Source: Flaccisagitta enflata
Taxonomy: Eukaryota > Chaetognatha > Sagittoidea > Aphragmophora
Assembly (NCBI GenBank): GCA_965153355.1
Contig: OZ231126.1
Coordinates: forward strand, 32,736,001 to 32,800,000
DNA: 64,000 nucleotides
Reading direction: 5' to 3'
The translations under genes and the position numbers were made by a program. Under the pieces are notes generated by a model, which was given only the letters and a program-made list of their open reading frames with translations, searched no databases and was not told the origin of the DNA. The number at the start of each line of letters is the position of its first letter. Within the stretch, counting starts at the first letter, position 1. This document shows, in pieces, positions 39,945 through 57,112 of the stretch.

Positions 39945-40124
39945 AAATGCGCATCAAGACTTTACAACCCGCTTTGTCCGTCCGTCCGTCGGTTGGTTAG
40001 TTGGCTGGTTGGTCACGTTTTACTTTTTTTTCATTTATTTCTTTGACCTCACTTCTCCTGCCCTAATGGTCTAGTGACCTCTGCCCACCCACACGCGACT
40101 TTGGTAGCTGTGTATCCGGCCTTG
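39945..40124 (+). repeat. GTCC/hairpin dispersed repeat, copy with a decayed head
   Basis: TTTACAACCCGCTTTGTCCG and GTCC/GGTT repeats, CTCACTTCTCCTGCC, then the tail CCACACGCGACTTTGGTAGC ending GTATCCGGCCTTG. The 5' arm of the hairpin is no longer recognisable. Confidence 0.75.
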
Positions 40125-40235
40125 TTACCCATACTCGTACTCCTACTTGATCGTTATCCCTGCTGCAATATAGATTAACATTGCTGCTGCTGTGTAACCA
40201 TTTTACCCCATGGAAAGAATAAATCGTGTTCTCTG

Positions 40236-40436
40236 TTTTTAGTCGCGTGCTACGCGACTCTACACCCCACTTTGTCCGTCCGACCATCCATCGGTCTGTC
40301 GGTCGGTCTGTCACATTTTATTTTTTTATCATTCTTATTTTTCTGACCTCACTGCTCCTGCCAAGATGGTCTAGTGACCTCAAATATGGCCCCTGCCCAC
40401 CCGCACGCGACTGGGGTAACCGTGTATCCGGCCTTG
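40236..40436 (+). repeat. GTCC/hairpin dispersed repeat, best full copy
   Basis: After TTTTT comes the hairpin AGTCGCGTGCTACGCGACT (40241-40259), CTACACCCCACTTTGTCCG, degenerate GTCC/GGTC repeats, CTCACTGCTCCTGCC and the tail. GCACGCGACT (40403-40412) in the tail is the exact reverse complement of the first ten hairpin bases, and the copy ends GTATCCGGCCTTG. It has no ORF. A folded RNA or single DNA strand could pair the 5' arm with either the near arm or the tail. It may be a MITE-like or SINE-like non-autonomous element, but no target-site duplication is obvious. Confidence 0.88.
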
Positions 40437-40475
40437 CTTTTTTTTCAATTTTCTCTCAATGACCTCCACGTATTA

Positions 40476-41031
40476 CTATCTTGGAAAAAATAAAAGTCCC
40501 AGTAAAACAGTATTGCTATTCATTACTGTTATTTCCTGCACAAAATTCAATTTTTGTGTATAAATGATTAGTTAAGGCTTTTTTGGTACCAAATATCATT
40601 TGTAATCATTTGGGTAGACATAGATGAAGGATTTTTTAACAATTTTGCATAACAAGTCCCTTGATTTTCTTAACAATTTTTGTTTTTGAACTAAAAAAAT
40701 CTGCTTGGCGGCATTAGACAGATTTTTTGAAGCTCTTTCAAATGGTCACCGATTTTCATAGGATTTTATCATGATAAGCCAAGAAAAAGTAAAAATAAAC
40801 AGGTCAATTTTTCCCCCTCATTTTTTGCATATTTTCTGCTTTTTGTTGAGGTGAACGTTTTCACTCTTTTAGCTCTAAAATCTAAACGAATTGAGCTACA
40901 TAGCTCTGCTTGGCGCCATTTTGAAGATTTTTTCAAGCTCTTTCTAATGGTCACTGATTTTAATAGGTTCTCTTAAGTTGTTCTATCACAAATTAGCCAT
41001 ATAGGTGGGACTTTTATTTTTTCCAAGATAG
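40476..41031. mobile_element. TA-flanked terminal-inverted-repeat element, 556 bp
   Basis: The first 26 bases (CTATCTTGGAAAAAATAAAA then GTCCCA) are perfectly inverted at the right end, and TA flanks both sides (40474-40475, 41032-41033), as in Tc1/mariner insertions. The interior contains two diverged copies of a segment with GAAGCTCTTTCAAATGGTCA and CAAGCTCTTTCTAATGGTCA, and no transposase frame. Confidence 0.8.
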
Positions 41032-41033
41032 TA

Positions 41034-41604
41034 TTATGATATAAAAAATAGTCGCATAAAATTTATATTTGATTACCACTGCCAAATCAGCCAACAATTT
41101 AAACGATGAGAATGATGTGTCGAAGTTGATCATAAGACGGAGAGCATCTGACGGCAAGATTTAGTGTGTCAACGGGGGTAAAAAAAGAAAATTCTATGAG
41201 AATAAAAGTAAGAAAAAACATAAAAAGAATCATTGAGGTATATCCTAGTAAATATTTTATTGCAAAATTTGCATCCAAATAGTAAAAAAAAGCAAGTAAA
41301 GCTAACATTAACTAATTATTTTTACTTAAAAAAGTCTAAAATTCAATAATTTGTTCACTGATAGGAGGCTTGTCAAAATTATAACTTTGCATGGAAAATG
41401 AAAAAACTCAAAAATGAAGAACATAGCCCCCTTCCAAACTTGATTATGGAGGGGGCTATGTTCTTAGAAATGCAAAATTTCTTTGCATTTGTGTGTCTTA
41501 TAATTTTGACAGCAGCATTTAGATAAACAAGGCCAACACCTATAAGTCGCGTGCAGGACAAAAATAACTGAACTGACCTGACTCCTTATTGTATCTTTTT
41601 ATCG
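41034..41604. other. AT-rich spacer, nothing recognised
   Basis: An inverted word pair, GAACATAGCCCCCTTCCA near 41420 and GGAGGGGGCTATGTTC near 41447, forms a local hairpin. No gene. Confidence 0.45.
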
Positions 41605-42420
41605 AAAATCAGACTTAAAAGCAACCCAAAACAGACCCAAACCAGACCCAAACCAGACTCAAACCAGACTCAAACCAGACTCAAACCAGACTCAAACCAG
41701 ACTCAAACCAGACTCAAACCAGACTCAAACCGGAATTAAACCAGACCGAAACCAGACCTAAATCAGACATAAACCAGACATAAACCAGATTTAAGCCAGA
41801 CTCAAACCAGACTCAAACCAGACTCAAACCAGACTCAAACCAGACTCAAACCAGACTCAAACCAGACTCAAACCAGACTCAAACCAGATTCAAACCAGAC
41901 TTAAACCAGACCGAAACCAGGCTCAAACCAGGCTCAAACCAGGCTCAAACTAGAATCAAACCAGACTCAAACCAGACTCAAACCAGACTCAAACCAGACT
42001 CAAACCAGACTCAAACAAGAATTAAACCAGACCAAAACCAGACCAAAACCAGACCAAAACCAGACCAAAACCAGACCTAAATCAGACCTAAATCAGACCT
42101 AAATCAAACAAAAACCAGACACAAACCAGACATACACCAGACCTAACCCAGACCTAAACCAGACATAAATCAGACATGAACCAGTCTTAAACCAGACTTA
42201 AACCAGACTTAAACCAGACTTAAACCATACTTAAACCAGACTTAAACCAGACTTAAACCATACTTATCTTCAATATCATTTTAACCAGCAGACTTAAACC
42301 ATTAGACCTGCAGACTTAAACCATTAGATTTAAACCAGCAGACTTCAACCAGCAGACTTTAACCAGCAGACTTTAACCAGCAGACTTTAACCAGCAGACT
42401 TTAACCAGCAGACTTTAACC
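41605..42420. repeat. 11-bp satellite array (AAACCAGACTC)n
   Basis: About 70 units of AAACCAGACTC and variants (AAACCAGACTT, AAACCAGACCA, AAATCAGACCT). From about 42260 the unit changes to CAGACTTTAACCAG. Confidence 0.93.
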
Positions 42421-42850
42421 AAAATGACCAAAAATGACCAAAAATGACCAAAAATGACCAAAATGACCAAAATGACCAAAATGACCAAAGATGACCAAAG
42501 ATGACCAAAAATGACCAAAAATGACCAATATGGCCAAAATGACCAAAAATGATCAAAAATGACCAAAAATGACCAAAAATGACCAAAATGACCAAAATGA
42601 CCAAAAATGACCAAAAATGACCAAAAATGACCAAAAATGACCAAAAATGATCAAAGTGACCTAAAATGACCTAAAATGACCTCAAATGACCTGAAAAGTC
42701 CAAAAATGACCAAAAATGACCAAAAATGACCAATAATGACAAAAAATGACACAAAATGACACAAAATGACCCAAAATGACCAAAAATGATCAAAAATGAC
42801 CAAAATTGATCAAAAATGACCAAAATTGATCAAAAATGACCAAAATGACC
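42418..42850. repeat. 10-bp satellite array (CAAAAATGAC)n, left part
   Basis: Units of 10 bases, with 9-base CAAAATGAC variants. It continues beyond the inserted element at 43479-44010. Confidence 0.93.
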
Positions 42851-43478
42851 CACAGTGTTCCCTAGCTGTGATAGGTAGGAAAAAATGACTCAGCATAGTG
42901 ACCTATTCGAGGTTGTTGCTTACATGTAGGTGCATCTCACCATATATGAAATTAAAAATTCTGTTGGGATTTTTTTGAAAAATATACAAAAAACACAATT
43001 TTTTATACAATTTGTGCCATAAATCTCTGTGATCAATTTTTAGATAATTTTCGAGTTCAGAATTGAATTTAGATGATGTTTTCTGTTTCGTTTGATATGT
43101 CACACTATATACTTTCAAAGAAAGAAAGAAAGTTCATTTTTTGAATATAATACTACAATAATAAATATCATTTTAAGTAATTTAAAGACAAAATGAACTT
43201 TTTATTCTTCTTTAAAAGTATATAGTGTGACATATCAAACGAAACATAAAACATCATCTAAGTCAGTTCTGAACTCAAAAATTATCTAAAAATTGATCAC
43301 AAAGATTTATGGCACAAATTGTAAAAAAAATTGTGTTTTTTGTATATTTTTCAAAAAAATCCCAACAGAATTTTTAGTTTCATGTATGGTGAGATGCACC
43401 TACATGTAAGCAACAACCCAGAATAGGTCACTATGCTGAGTCATTTTTTCCTACCTACCACAGCTAGGGAGCACGGTG
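42851..43478. mobile_element. Foldback element of 628 bp inserted in the 10-bp array
   Basis: Arms of about 270 bp (about 42851-43122 and 43206-43478) are inverted repeats with few mismatches, joined by an ~80-bp AT-rich loop. The ends read CACAGTGTTCCCTAGCTGTG on the left and the inverse with two changes on the right. GACC flanks both ends (42847-42850, 43479-43482), but the satellite background makes the duplication length uncertain. The CAGTG-TTCCC end resembles hAT-type termini. No transposase is present. Confidence 0.8.
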
Positions 43479-44011
43479 GACCAATATGACCAAAATGCCC
43501 AAAAATGATCAAAAAAGACCAAAAATGACAAAAAATGATCAAAAATAGCCAGAAATGTCCAAAAATGACACAAAATGACCCAAAACGACCCAAAATGACC
43601 AAAATGACCAAAATGACCAAAAATGACCAAAAATGACAAAAAAATGATCAAAAATAACCAGAAATGACCCAAAATGATCAAAAATGATCAAAAATGATCA
43701 AAAATGACCAATAATGACCAATAATGACCAAAATGACCAAAATGGCGAAAATGATCAAAATGACAAAAAATGACCAAAAATGATCAAAAATGATTAAAAA
43801 TGATTAGAAATGATTAAAAATGATTATGAATGATCACAAACGACCGAAAATGACCAAAAATGACCAAAATGACCAAAATGACCAATATGAACAAAATGAC
43901 CAAAATGACCAAAATGACCAAAAATGACCAAAAATGACTAAAAGCAACCAAAAATGACCAAAAATGACTAAAAGCAACCAAAAATGACCAAAAACGACAC
44001 AAAAAAGCAAA
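43479..44011. repeat. 10-bp satellite array (CAAAAATGAC)n, right part
   Basis: Continuation of the array at 42418-42850, more diverged, with GATCAAAAAT and GATTAAAAAT variants. Confidence 0.93.
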
Positions 44012-44104
44012 GTGTTACCGACGGACCGACCGACCGGACCGACCGACGGACCGACCGACCGACGGACAGAGCGGGTTGTAGAGTCGCGTGCACGCGACAA
44101 AAAA
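44012..44104 (-). repeat. GTCC/hairpin dispersed repeat, truncated, inverted
   Basis: GACGGACCGACCGACC repeats, then AGAGCGGGTTGTAGA and the perfect palindrome GTCGCGTGCACGCGAC (44083-44098) followed by an A run. The tail half is missing; the copy starts inside the satellite. Confidence 0.75.
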
Positions 44105-45420
44105 TGTAAGCACAATTTTCTTAAAAATCCTTTTTTCCTCATATGAATTGCTGATTTAAAGGTTCATTTGAGGTCAGCTTATGGCAGAGACATACACATA
44201 GAGTATTTCTGGAGACAATTTGTCTCATGAAAACATCTGTTGCATCATAATTATTCAACTATAGTTGAAAAAATGGGGTGAAACACTAAATGTTGACATC
44301 AATTGCTCGCCGTCATAACGAGATATCGACGATGAGGAAAGCTATCGAGAGAATGACAGAACTATCGTTATTCAGATAATTAAAGGACGTGATCTCAATT
44401 ATGTGGAACATCGTTTCATTTATAGAGCATCGTCTAACTTAATTGTCAGCCAAGGCACAATATGACAGGGCCGACTTTGGGGGGTCAAAAATTGATTTTG
44501 AGAAATGGGCATCAACACTGGTCTAGAAGGCGAGGAAAAACATAAACTAAGACCAAACCAACTTTTTTAGACCTATTTTAGAGCTACAGCGGCGTCACGA
44601 GCTTCTCGAAGTCAAAAATCGATGACATTTTTGTGTCAAAAACTGTCTCCTTTTTGCAATGACATGCGGGTGAAAAAACAGTCCTTGCGGCTCCAAAAAT
44701 TGGATTTTTGATATGCGGATTTTTTTGCTGGTTAGGTATTGAGCACCTTTACTGACATCAGGAAAAAAAATTCGACCTGGGTTTAAAATTTTGGGGGGAA
44801 AATTAAAGTATCTTAATTTTTTGATTTTTTTTTAATGCAAAATGAGCAAAAAGTAGTTCTAAAAGTCATATAGCCCCAGAAAGTCCCAGCATTTTTTTTT
44901 CCAGAATTTGGTAGCCCTAAGAGTGTACAATTACGGACCAGTGTCAATTTTTGAGGAACCTGGTGGAACTTCAGCCATTTTTGACCACATTTGGCAAAAT
45001 GTAAAAAATGTCATTTTTGGTAAAAAACAAATCAATTTATCTCTTAACAAAATTTAGTGAGGATGTCAATTTTTAGCAGGAGACTAAGTCTTTACATTAT
45101 GTTTGATGTTTTGGATCCAAATTTTGCAGTCAATTTGCAGAGCGGCCCAACTACTCTACCAACAAGAATTTTGAAAAATGGGTATGAACTGGTCAAAAAT
45201 TCTCAAATTAAGCTGAAAAGTTGCATACAGGTTGATTTTGACCTTTGAAATCATTTGCTATTGTTTAGATGTGAGTGAAACGTGTGCAAAGTGCCTAGAA
45301 GTGGCCTAATTTTTGATGAAAAAAGGGCAAAATTGGTCAAAATTTGAAAATTTGAAATTTTAGGGTTCAGACCCCATCAAAGAGAATCATTTACATCAAA
45401 AACAATTGATTTGCACTTTT
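44105..45420. other. AT-rich spacer, nothing recognised
   Basis: Low-GC DNA with many TTTTTGG/AAAATTT words. It resembles the 1-790 unit in style but has no matching stretch that I could trace. No gene. Confidence 0.4.
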
Positions 45421-45960
45421 GTTGAGATTTGAAGTCAATTTTTGGCCATTTTGAGCCATTTTTGGCCATTTTGAGCCATTTTTGGCAAAAAATGGCCTAA
45501 AATGGCTCAAAATCAGCATTTTCTTCGAACTGATTGTTGTAATTTGGAATTTTTTTGCCAATATCACTCATTCCACTTAGAACTAGGAAAAACATACTGA
45601 TTAGGACCTTTGAACACTTACACCGGGGCCAAAACAGGCCAAAAACAGGCCAAAAACAGCCAAAAATGGCCAAAATCAGCATCTTCTTCAAGCTGATCGT
45701 TGTTATTCAGATTTTTATTGCCAGTCTTACTCATTCTAGACAGACCCTTCAACATTCATACCAGGGCCATAACAGGCCAAAATCAGGCCAAAAATGGCCT
45801 AAAATGGAAAATTGGCATTTTCTTCACTCTGATCGTTGTTACTTGGAATCTTTTTGCCAATCTCACTCAAACCACTCAGAACTAGGAAAAATATACTCAT
45901 TTGGACCATTAAACACTCATACCAGGGCCATAACAGGCCAAAAACAGGTGGGTCGAATCA
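45421..45960. repeat. TTTTGGCCATT array and three ~150-bp repeat units
   Basis: TTTTGGCCATTTTGAGCCA repeats lie at 45438-45510. Units of about 150 bp follow, each with CTGATTGTTGT/CTGATCGTTGT, TTTTTGCCAAT-TCACTC, a CACTTA/CATTCATACC-GGGCCA-AACAGGCC stretch and AAAATGGCC words. Confidence 0.75.
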
Positions 45961-45962
45961 AA

Positions 45963-46174
45963 CAAGGCCGGATACACGGCTACCCCAGTTGCGTGCGGGT
46001 GGGCAGGGGCCGTATTTGTGGTCACTTGATGATTTGGGCAGGAGCAGTGAAGTCAAAGACCGCAAAAACCCAAAAAGAGTAAAGTGTGACGGACGGTCGA
46101 AGAGACGGACGACAGACGGACGGACGGATGGACCGACAAAGCGGGGTGTAGAGTCGCGTAGCACGTGACTAGAA
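45963..46174 (-). repeat. GTCC/hairpin dispersed repeat, full copy, inverted
   Basis: CAAGGCCGGATACACGGC, AGTTGCGTGCGGGTGGGC (tail), GACGGACGG repeats, GCGGGGTGTAG and the hairpin AGTCGCGTAGCACGTGACT. Tail and arm each carry one change relative to the 40236 copy. Confidence 0.85.
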
Positions 46175-46280
46175 ATTTTCAACCTTGTTGATATTATTGT
46201 TTGAATTAATAATTCAATGAATTATACTAAATCAATCACTTCTATACAATACAGTGCGGCGCATAAAAAACAGGACAGTA

Positions 46281-46284
<4 letters not shown>

Positions 46285-46365
<81 letters not shown>
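46285..46365. repeat. (CT)n microsatellite
   Basis: Pure CT run. Just upstream, TACAGTGCGGCGCATAAAAA (46250-46269) resembles the terminus of the 53024-54006 element. Confidence 0.95.
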
Positions 46366-46367
<2 letters not shown>

Positions 46368-47094
46368 GCCTTTCTGTTGTGAGAGAAATGATGAATTTTC
46401 CTCATCTACTTGCCCTCAGCGAGAGACAGAGAACAACAAAGTCAAAGTTGGCGGCGTTGTTGCCATTTTCCCTTTAAAATTGATGACTCCCTTTGTGGAA
46501 TTGTCTTTTTAATGGCACAGTAGACATCTCAGACAATACAATAACAAGTACAACTTCATTGCCTTTACACGATTTCTCTTTTCTAATGAGATAACTTGCA
46601 AAAAGAAAAAATAATTGGAAAAAAGTCGAATTACGTAATTCGACTTTTTGAAACGTAGGGGAGAAATTGGGTTTTCCATTTTCGATTTGAGGAATTTGAG
46701 AAAGTTGAGCCATTTCCTGACTGAGATGACACATTTTTTGATATTCATAGCTAAGAAAGAGCTTATTTTCCTCTTTCAAATGGCGCCAACCAGAAGTCTC
46801 TACGATCATTAGTTTTGGCGCTATGAATTGTTTCTTTTTTTATTTTTTCGCATTTTTGCGAAAATTGAGATTTTTCATTGATCTTGTTTTTTGGCCCTAT
46901 GTAACAAGAGAGAAGAGTCAAGATGTTACACAAATTGACCCTAACTTTTATGACGCTAGCTTTTGCATTTTACTCTGCTTGAGAGAGAGAAAGAGAGAGA
47001 GAGAGAAAGAGAATAGAAAGGGAAAGAGAAAAAGAAAGACAAAGAGAGACACACACTCCCCCCAACACACACACATACACAAATTCATACACAC
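46366..47094. other. Spacer containing a 30-bp perfect palindrome
   Basis: Bases 46620-46649 (AAAAAGTCGAATTAC and its exact inverse) form a perfect palindrome. The surrounding words (GGGTTTTCCATTTTCG, TTTCAAATGGCGCCAACCAG) recur near 61800-61935. No gene recognised. Confidence 0.6.
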
Positions 47095-49220
<2,126 letters not shown>

Positions 49221-49378
49221 TGGCCGGATACCCGGCAATTCAGTCGCGGACGGTTGGGCAGGAGCAGTGATGCGAAAACCGCTCGGAATTCAAAAATGTG
49301 ACGGACCGACGGACGGACGGGCCGACCGACCCACCAACCGACACGACAAGGTGTAGAGACGCATGTCCGCGACTAAAA
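49221..49378 (-). repeat. GTCC/hairpin dispersed repeat, AGTCGCGGAC subtype, inverted
   Basis: TGGCCGGATACCCGGC and AGTCGCGGACGG (tail, from 49242), then GGACCGACGG repeats, AAGGTGTAGAG and a hairpin ending GTCCGCGACT (49365-49374). Tail AGTCGCGGAC and hairpin GTCCGCGACT are exact reverse complements, different from the AGTCGCGTGC subtype. Confidence 0.82.
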
Positions 49379-49556
49379 ATTTGATGTACCTTGCGACAGA
49401 CAGACGGACTGACTGAACTACGAATATATCTAGAAAGCGTCCTAAAAGGGTCACATCCAGATCCTTAAAAGGTGAAGCCTCGTTTGAAACAAAGGGCCAT
49501 TGTTAACAACGGCTCAAAAGTTTCACCGATTGATGAATCAATCAACAAAGTTGAAA

Positions 49557-54217
<4,661 letters not shown>

Positions 54218-54620
54218 GTTATGATCATACACTGCAAATTCTGTATCGCAATTCGCGATTCAGTATTACATGGTTATTTTTTTGGTGGATTTTTATTATT
54301 TGGTTTTCTTTTTTCGATCATCTAATTTATATCATGCATTATTTCAATTTGTTTATTTTTATGAATTTTGCATCTTATGATGCCATATTTCTTTTTCTAT
54401 TTTTCTTTATTCCTCTATTTTTCCTTTTATAGTTTTTTCTTTCTGCCAACTTTTCTTTATTTATCACCTAATGCAATACCTAGTCATCTCTGTTTTGGAC
54501 ATTTTTTTTTACTTTGTTTAGAATTTTCTTAAAAATTTTCTTAAGAGCACCTGCAATTCACATGTTTGGCGACAGCCACTGGTTTATATAGCTCAATTTT
54601 ACAACTAAAAACGTATGTAC
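54218..54620. other. AT-rich spacer between protease and chitin-binding gene
   Basis: No AATAAA was seen just after the protease stop. A pyrimidine-rich stretch (54385-54440) ends in TTTTATAG and could be an intron end of the next gene. Confidence 0.4.
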
Positions 54621-55056
54621 CTTTTCGGCTTTTCCCACGATAAAGCAAATTCCGGCAGTGGCGGTGGCGATGGAGGGGATGGTGGCAGTGGTGGAGGAGA
54701 TGGAGGCTCTGACGTCGCGGGAAGAAAAGCCTGCGAACAGAGCGGACAAACGGTTCCACATGAGAACGACTGCTCCAAATTCTACATGTAAGTGGTTGGA
54801 ATTTGTGGGAGAATTGAATTATCATGTATTCGTACACGGCCATCTTTTCAAAGGTACGGTGGGTATTGTTACAATGACTCATCTTATGAGAAAGGAAAGG
54901 TAACAAAAACCCCAATAAAACAAAGCATGTGTATGTTTCTGTACATTACTCAGGTGCACTCGAAAGGGTGGTGGTGTTCTGATGAATTGCCCGGGCGGCA
55001 CGCTCTTCGACAAAAGGCTGGGCCGTTGCGACTTTGCGCACAGAGTTAAATGCTGA
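54613..55056 (+). CDS. Chitin-binding protein with a CBM14 (peritrophin-A) domain, 3' exons
   Basis: Two exons are certain: one ending at 54787 (donor GTAAGT) and one at 54954-55056 (acceptor TACTCAG, stop TGA 55054-55056). Joined, they read a Gly/Ser/Asp-rich linker of about 24 residues, then a complete CBM14 domain with six cysteines in the order CEQ...DCSKFYMC...NCPGG..F...RCDF...KC and the typical aromatic positions. Such domains bind chitin in matrices such as peritrophic membrane, cuticle or shell. The 5' end is not settled: the first in-frame ATG (54613) does not begin a signal peptide, so at least one upstream exon with the secretion signal is probably missing from this model. Acceptors near 54648 or 54659 are possible. 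Confidence 0.75.
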
Positions 55057-55145
55057 AATTGGACAATGAAGAAATCGTATCGTATGGTATTTGCGGATTT
55101 AAAAAAAAAAGAAAATGTGAATACAACATGCAACAAACGTTTATA

Positions 55146-55151
55146 AATAAA
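55146..55151 (+). terminator. Polyadenylation signal AATAAA
   Basis: AATAAA 90 bp beyond the stop codon of the chitin-binding gene; a plausible poly(A) signal for it. Confidence 0.6.
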
Positions 55152-56157
55152 CCTTGTATCGGTTGGTTGATCAACATGTGGAAGCAAATAACCATGCGAA
55201 TAAAAAAAACGCAGCTCTTAATTCAATAGTGAAACAGATAAATTCCTGTACAGTTATATTTAAAGATGTTTAAAAATTCTTTCATTCTAGACCAATCACC
55301 TTGGAAATAAGTATATGGACACCTTCAACTAAAGATATCACTGCTTCAAGAAAGGCTAGAAATGTTTTTAAAAATTGATCTTTGTCAAGCTATCTCCAGA
55401 ATGAATGCAATCTGGCTCTCATAGCTTTAACCGTTTAGAAATAGCAAGCAAAAGAATAAAGACATTCATTTTTTGAAAATATGAAAAAAATCAAGACTGA
55501 AGAAGTCAATTTTTTAGTGACAGTCTCTACATTGGAGATGATTCTAATCGGTTAGAGATGTATTGGCTTCTAGAAAAGCTAGAAACTTTTTTGAAAAAGG
55601 CAAATTATTCTCCATCAAAAAATCTTTAAAATGAGCATAATCTGGTTTCCGCAGCTTTAATTGTTTAGAAGTTACAAGCAAAACAATAAACCTATATCCA
55701 GAATGATTGGTTCAGCAAAGTTTGTTTAAGAGATATGAAACCAAATCATCCTGAACAAATTAAAAAGCTGTAAATAGCGTTTGAAATATAGAAAACTTGA
55801 ATCATCTGGCTCTTTTAGTATGATGTTTTGTAAATATCTGTCGTATTTTGTAAGTATCTATCCATTTCGTATTATTCATAAATGAGCAGATAAATGAAAT
55901 TCTGTAAATGCTGCTCCATCAAATTTTCAATGCTGATTTTAATAGTTTGAGCACTAACATAGTTAAATCTTTCAACGAACAATAGTATTCAATATTCAAT
56001 GATTCATAACTTGATTATTCAAAATTACTTTTATGATATGAACGAGTGAAAAGGCCATTTTCATTTTTGCAGCTGCATTTTAGATCGAATGCATTAGGCC
56101 ATTATTCTTTGTTGAAACAATTATCGAAAACAAAATATTTGCAACTTTCGAACAACG
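55152..56157. other. AT-rich intergenic DNA, nothing recognised
   Basis: TTTAAAAATTCTTTCAT and GTTTAGAA-TA-CAAGCAAAA-AATAAA recur at about 55270-55470 and 55550-55690, which suggests a weak ~230-bp internal repeat. No gene. Confidence 0.45.
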
Positions 56158-56212
<55 letters not shown>

Positions 56213-56618
56213 TATAAACAATAAGGAATGCTAACACAGTGGCCAAAAGGTGAAAATTAAGAAAAAGGCAATACAATTGAAAAGTTAAAGAATAACACGC
56301 TACATTAAGACAACTGGAATAAAGCCTGGATCAATCTTTAATTTTTTAGGTGCGACAAAGCACCTCTATAACTGGCTGTGTCCGTCGGTCGGTCGGTTGG
56401 TTGGTCTGTCTCCGGGGTAACGCATTCGTTCGACGATCCACACGTCGCACCTTATTGGCCTACTTGGCCTTGTTTCTCATCGTGTGCTGATGATTGTCAG
56501 AGCTTTTTGCGTGTTGAATTCCTCTAATGTCAAGATTTTCTCCGCATCACGGAAGCGTTCCAATTCCTCGACAAGCGACGCCGGAACTTCGTCTCTCCGC
56601 CATTTGAAGCCGTTTTAG
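56079..56618 (-). pseudogene. Tandem duplicate of the 3' end of the next gene plus flank
   Basis: 56211-56613 matches 56847-57249 at a constant offset of 636. The block holds a GTCC/hairpin element (AGGTGCGAC at 56348-56356, GTCGCACCT at 56444-56452) and a copy (56485-56618) of the last ~45 codons and stop of the gene at 57113-58135. I saw only about three substitutions in 134 bp; two would change residues. The copy stops abruptly in the Asn-Gly-Phe region, so it is a gene fragment. Confidence 0.85.
56158..56208. repeat. (GA)n microsatellite, first duplicate
   Basis: Short GA run at the same relative place as 56693-56774. Confidence 0.95.
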
Positions 56619-56692
56619 ATCGAATGCATTAGGCCATTATTCTTTGTTGAAACAATTATCGAAAACAAAATATTTGCAACTTTCGAACAACG

Positions 56693-56779
<87 letters not shown>

Positions 56780-56791
56780 ACAAGATGCGCG

Positions 56792-56836
<45 letters not shown>
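56693..56836. repeat. (GA)n and (CA)n, second duplicate
   Basis: GA for about 80 bases, then TTACACAAGATGCGCG, then CA for about 40 bases. The CA part is missing from the first duplicate, so it arose or was lost after duplication. Confidence 0.95.
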
Positions 56837-56839
<3 letters not shown>

Positions 56840-56983
56840 ATATCAAATTATAAACAATAAGGAATGCTAACACAGTGGCCAAAAGGTGAAAATTAAGAAA
56901 AAGGCAATACAATTGAAAAGTTAAAGAATAACACGCTACATTAAGACAACTGGAATAAAGCCTGGATCAATCTTTAATTTTTT

Positions 56984-57088
56984 AGGTGCGACAAAGCACC
57001 TCTATAACTGGCTGTGTCCGTCGGTCGGTCGGTTGGTTGGTCTGTCTCCGGGGTAACGCATTCGTTCGACGATCCACACGTCGCACCT
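56984..57088 (+). repeat. GTCC/hairpin dispersed repeat, AGGTGCGAC subtype
   Basis: AGGTGCGAC (56984-56992) forms a hairpin with GCACCT. It is followed by CTATAACTGGCTGTGTCC and GGTC repeats, and the tail holds the exact complement GTCGCACCT (57080-57088). An identical copy lies 636 bp upstream. Confidence 0.8.
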
Positions 57089-57112
57089 TATTGGCCTACT
57101 TGGCCTTGTTTC

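Noticed and set aside
41605-42420. CRISPR-like array
   Set aside because: The units are 11-bp head-to-tail satellite repeats without spacers, in an animal genome.
54849-54900. Extra middle exon of the chitin-binding gene (YGGYCYNDSSYEKGK)
   Set aside because: It has acceptor- and donor-like ends, but including it breaks phase with the last exon. Skipping it gives an intact six-cysteine CBM14 domain.
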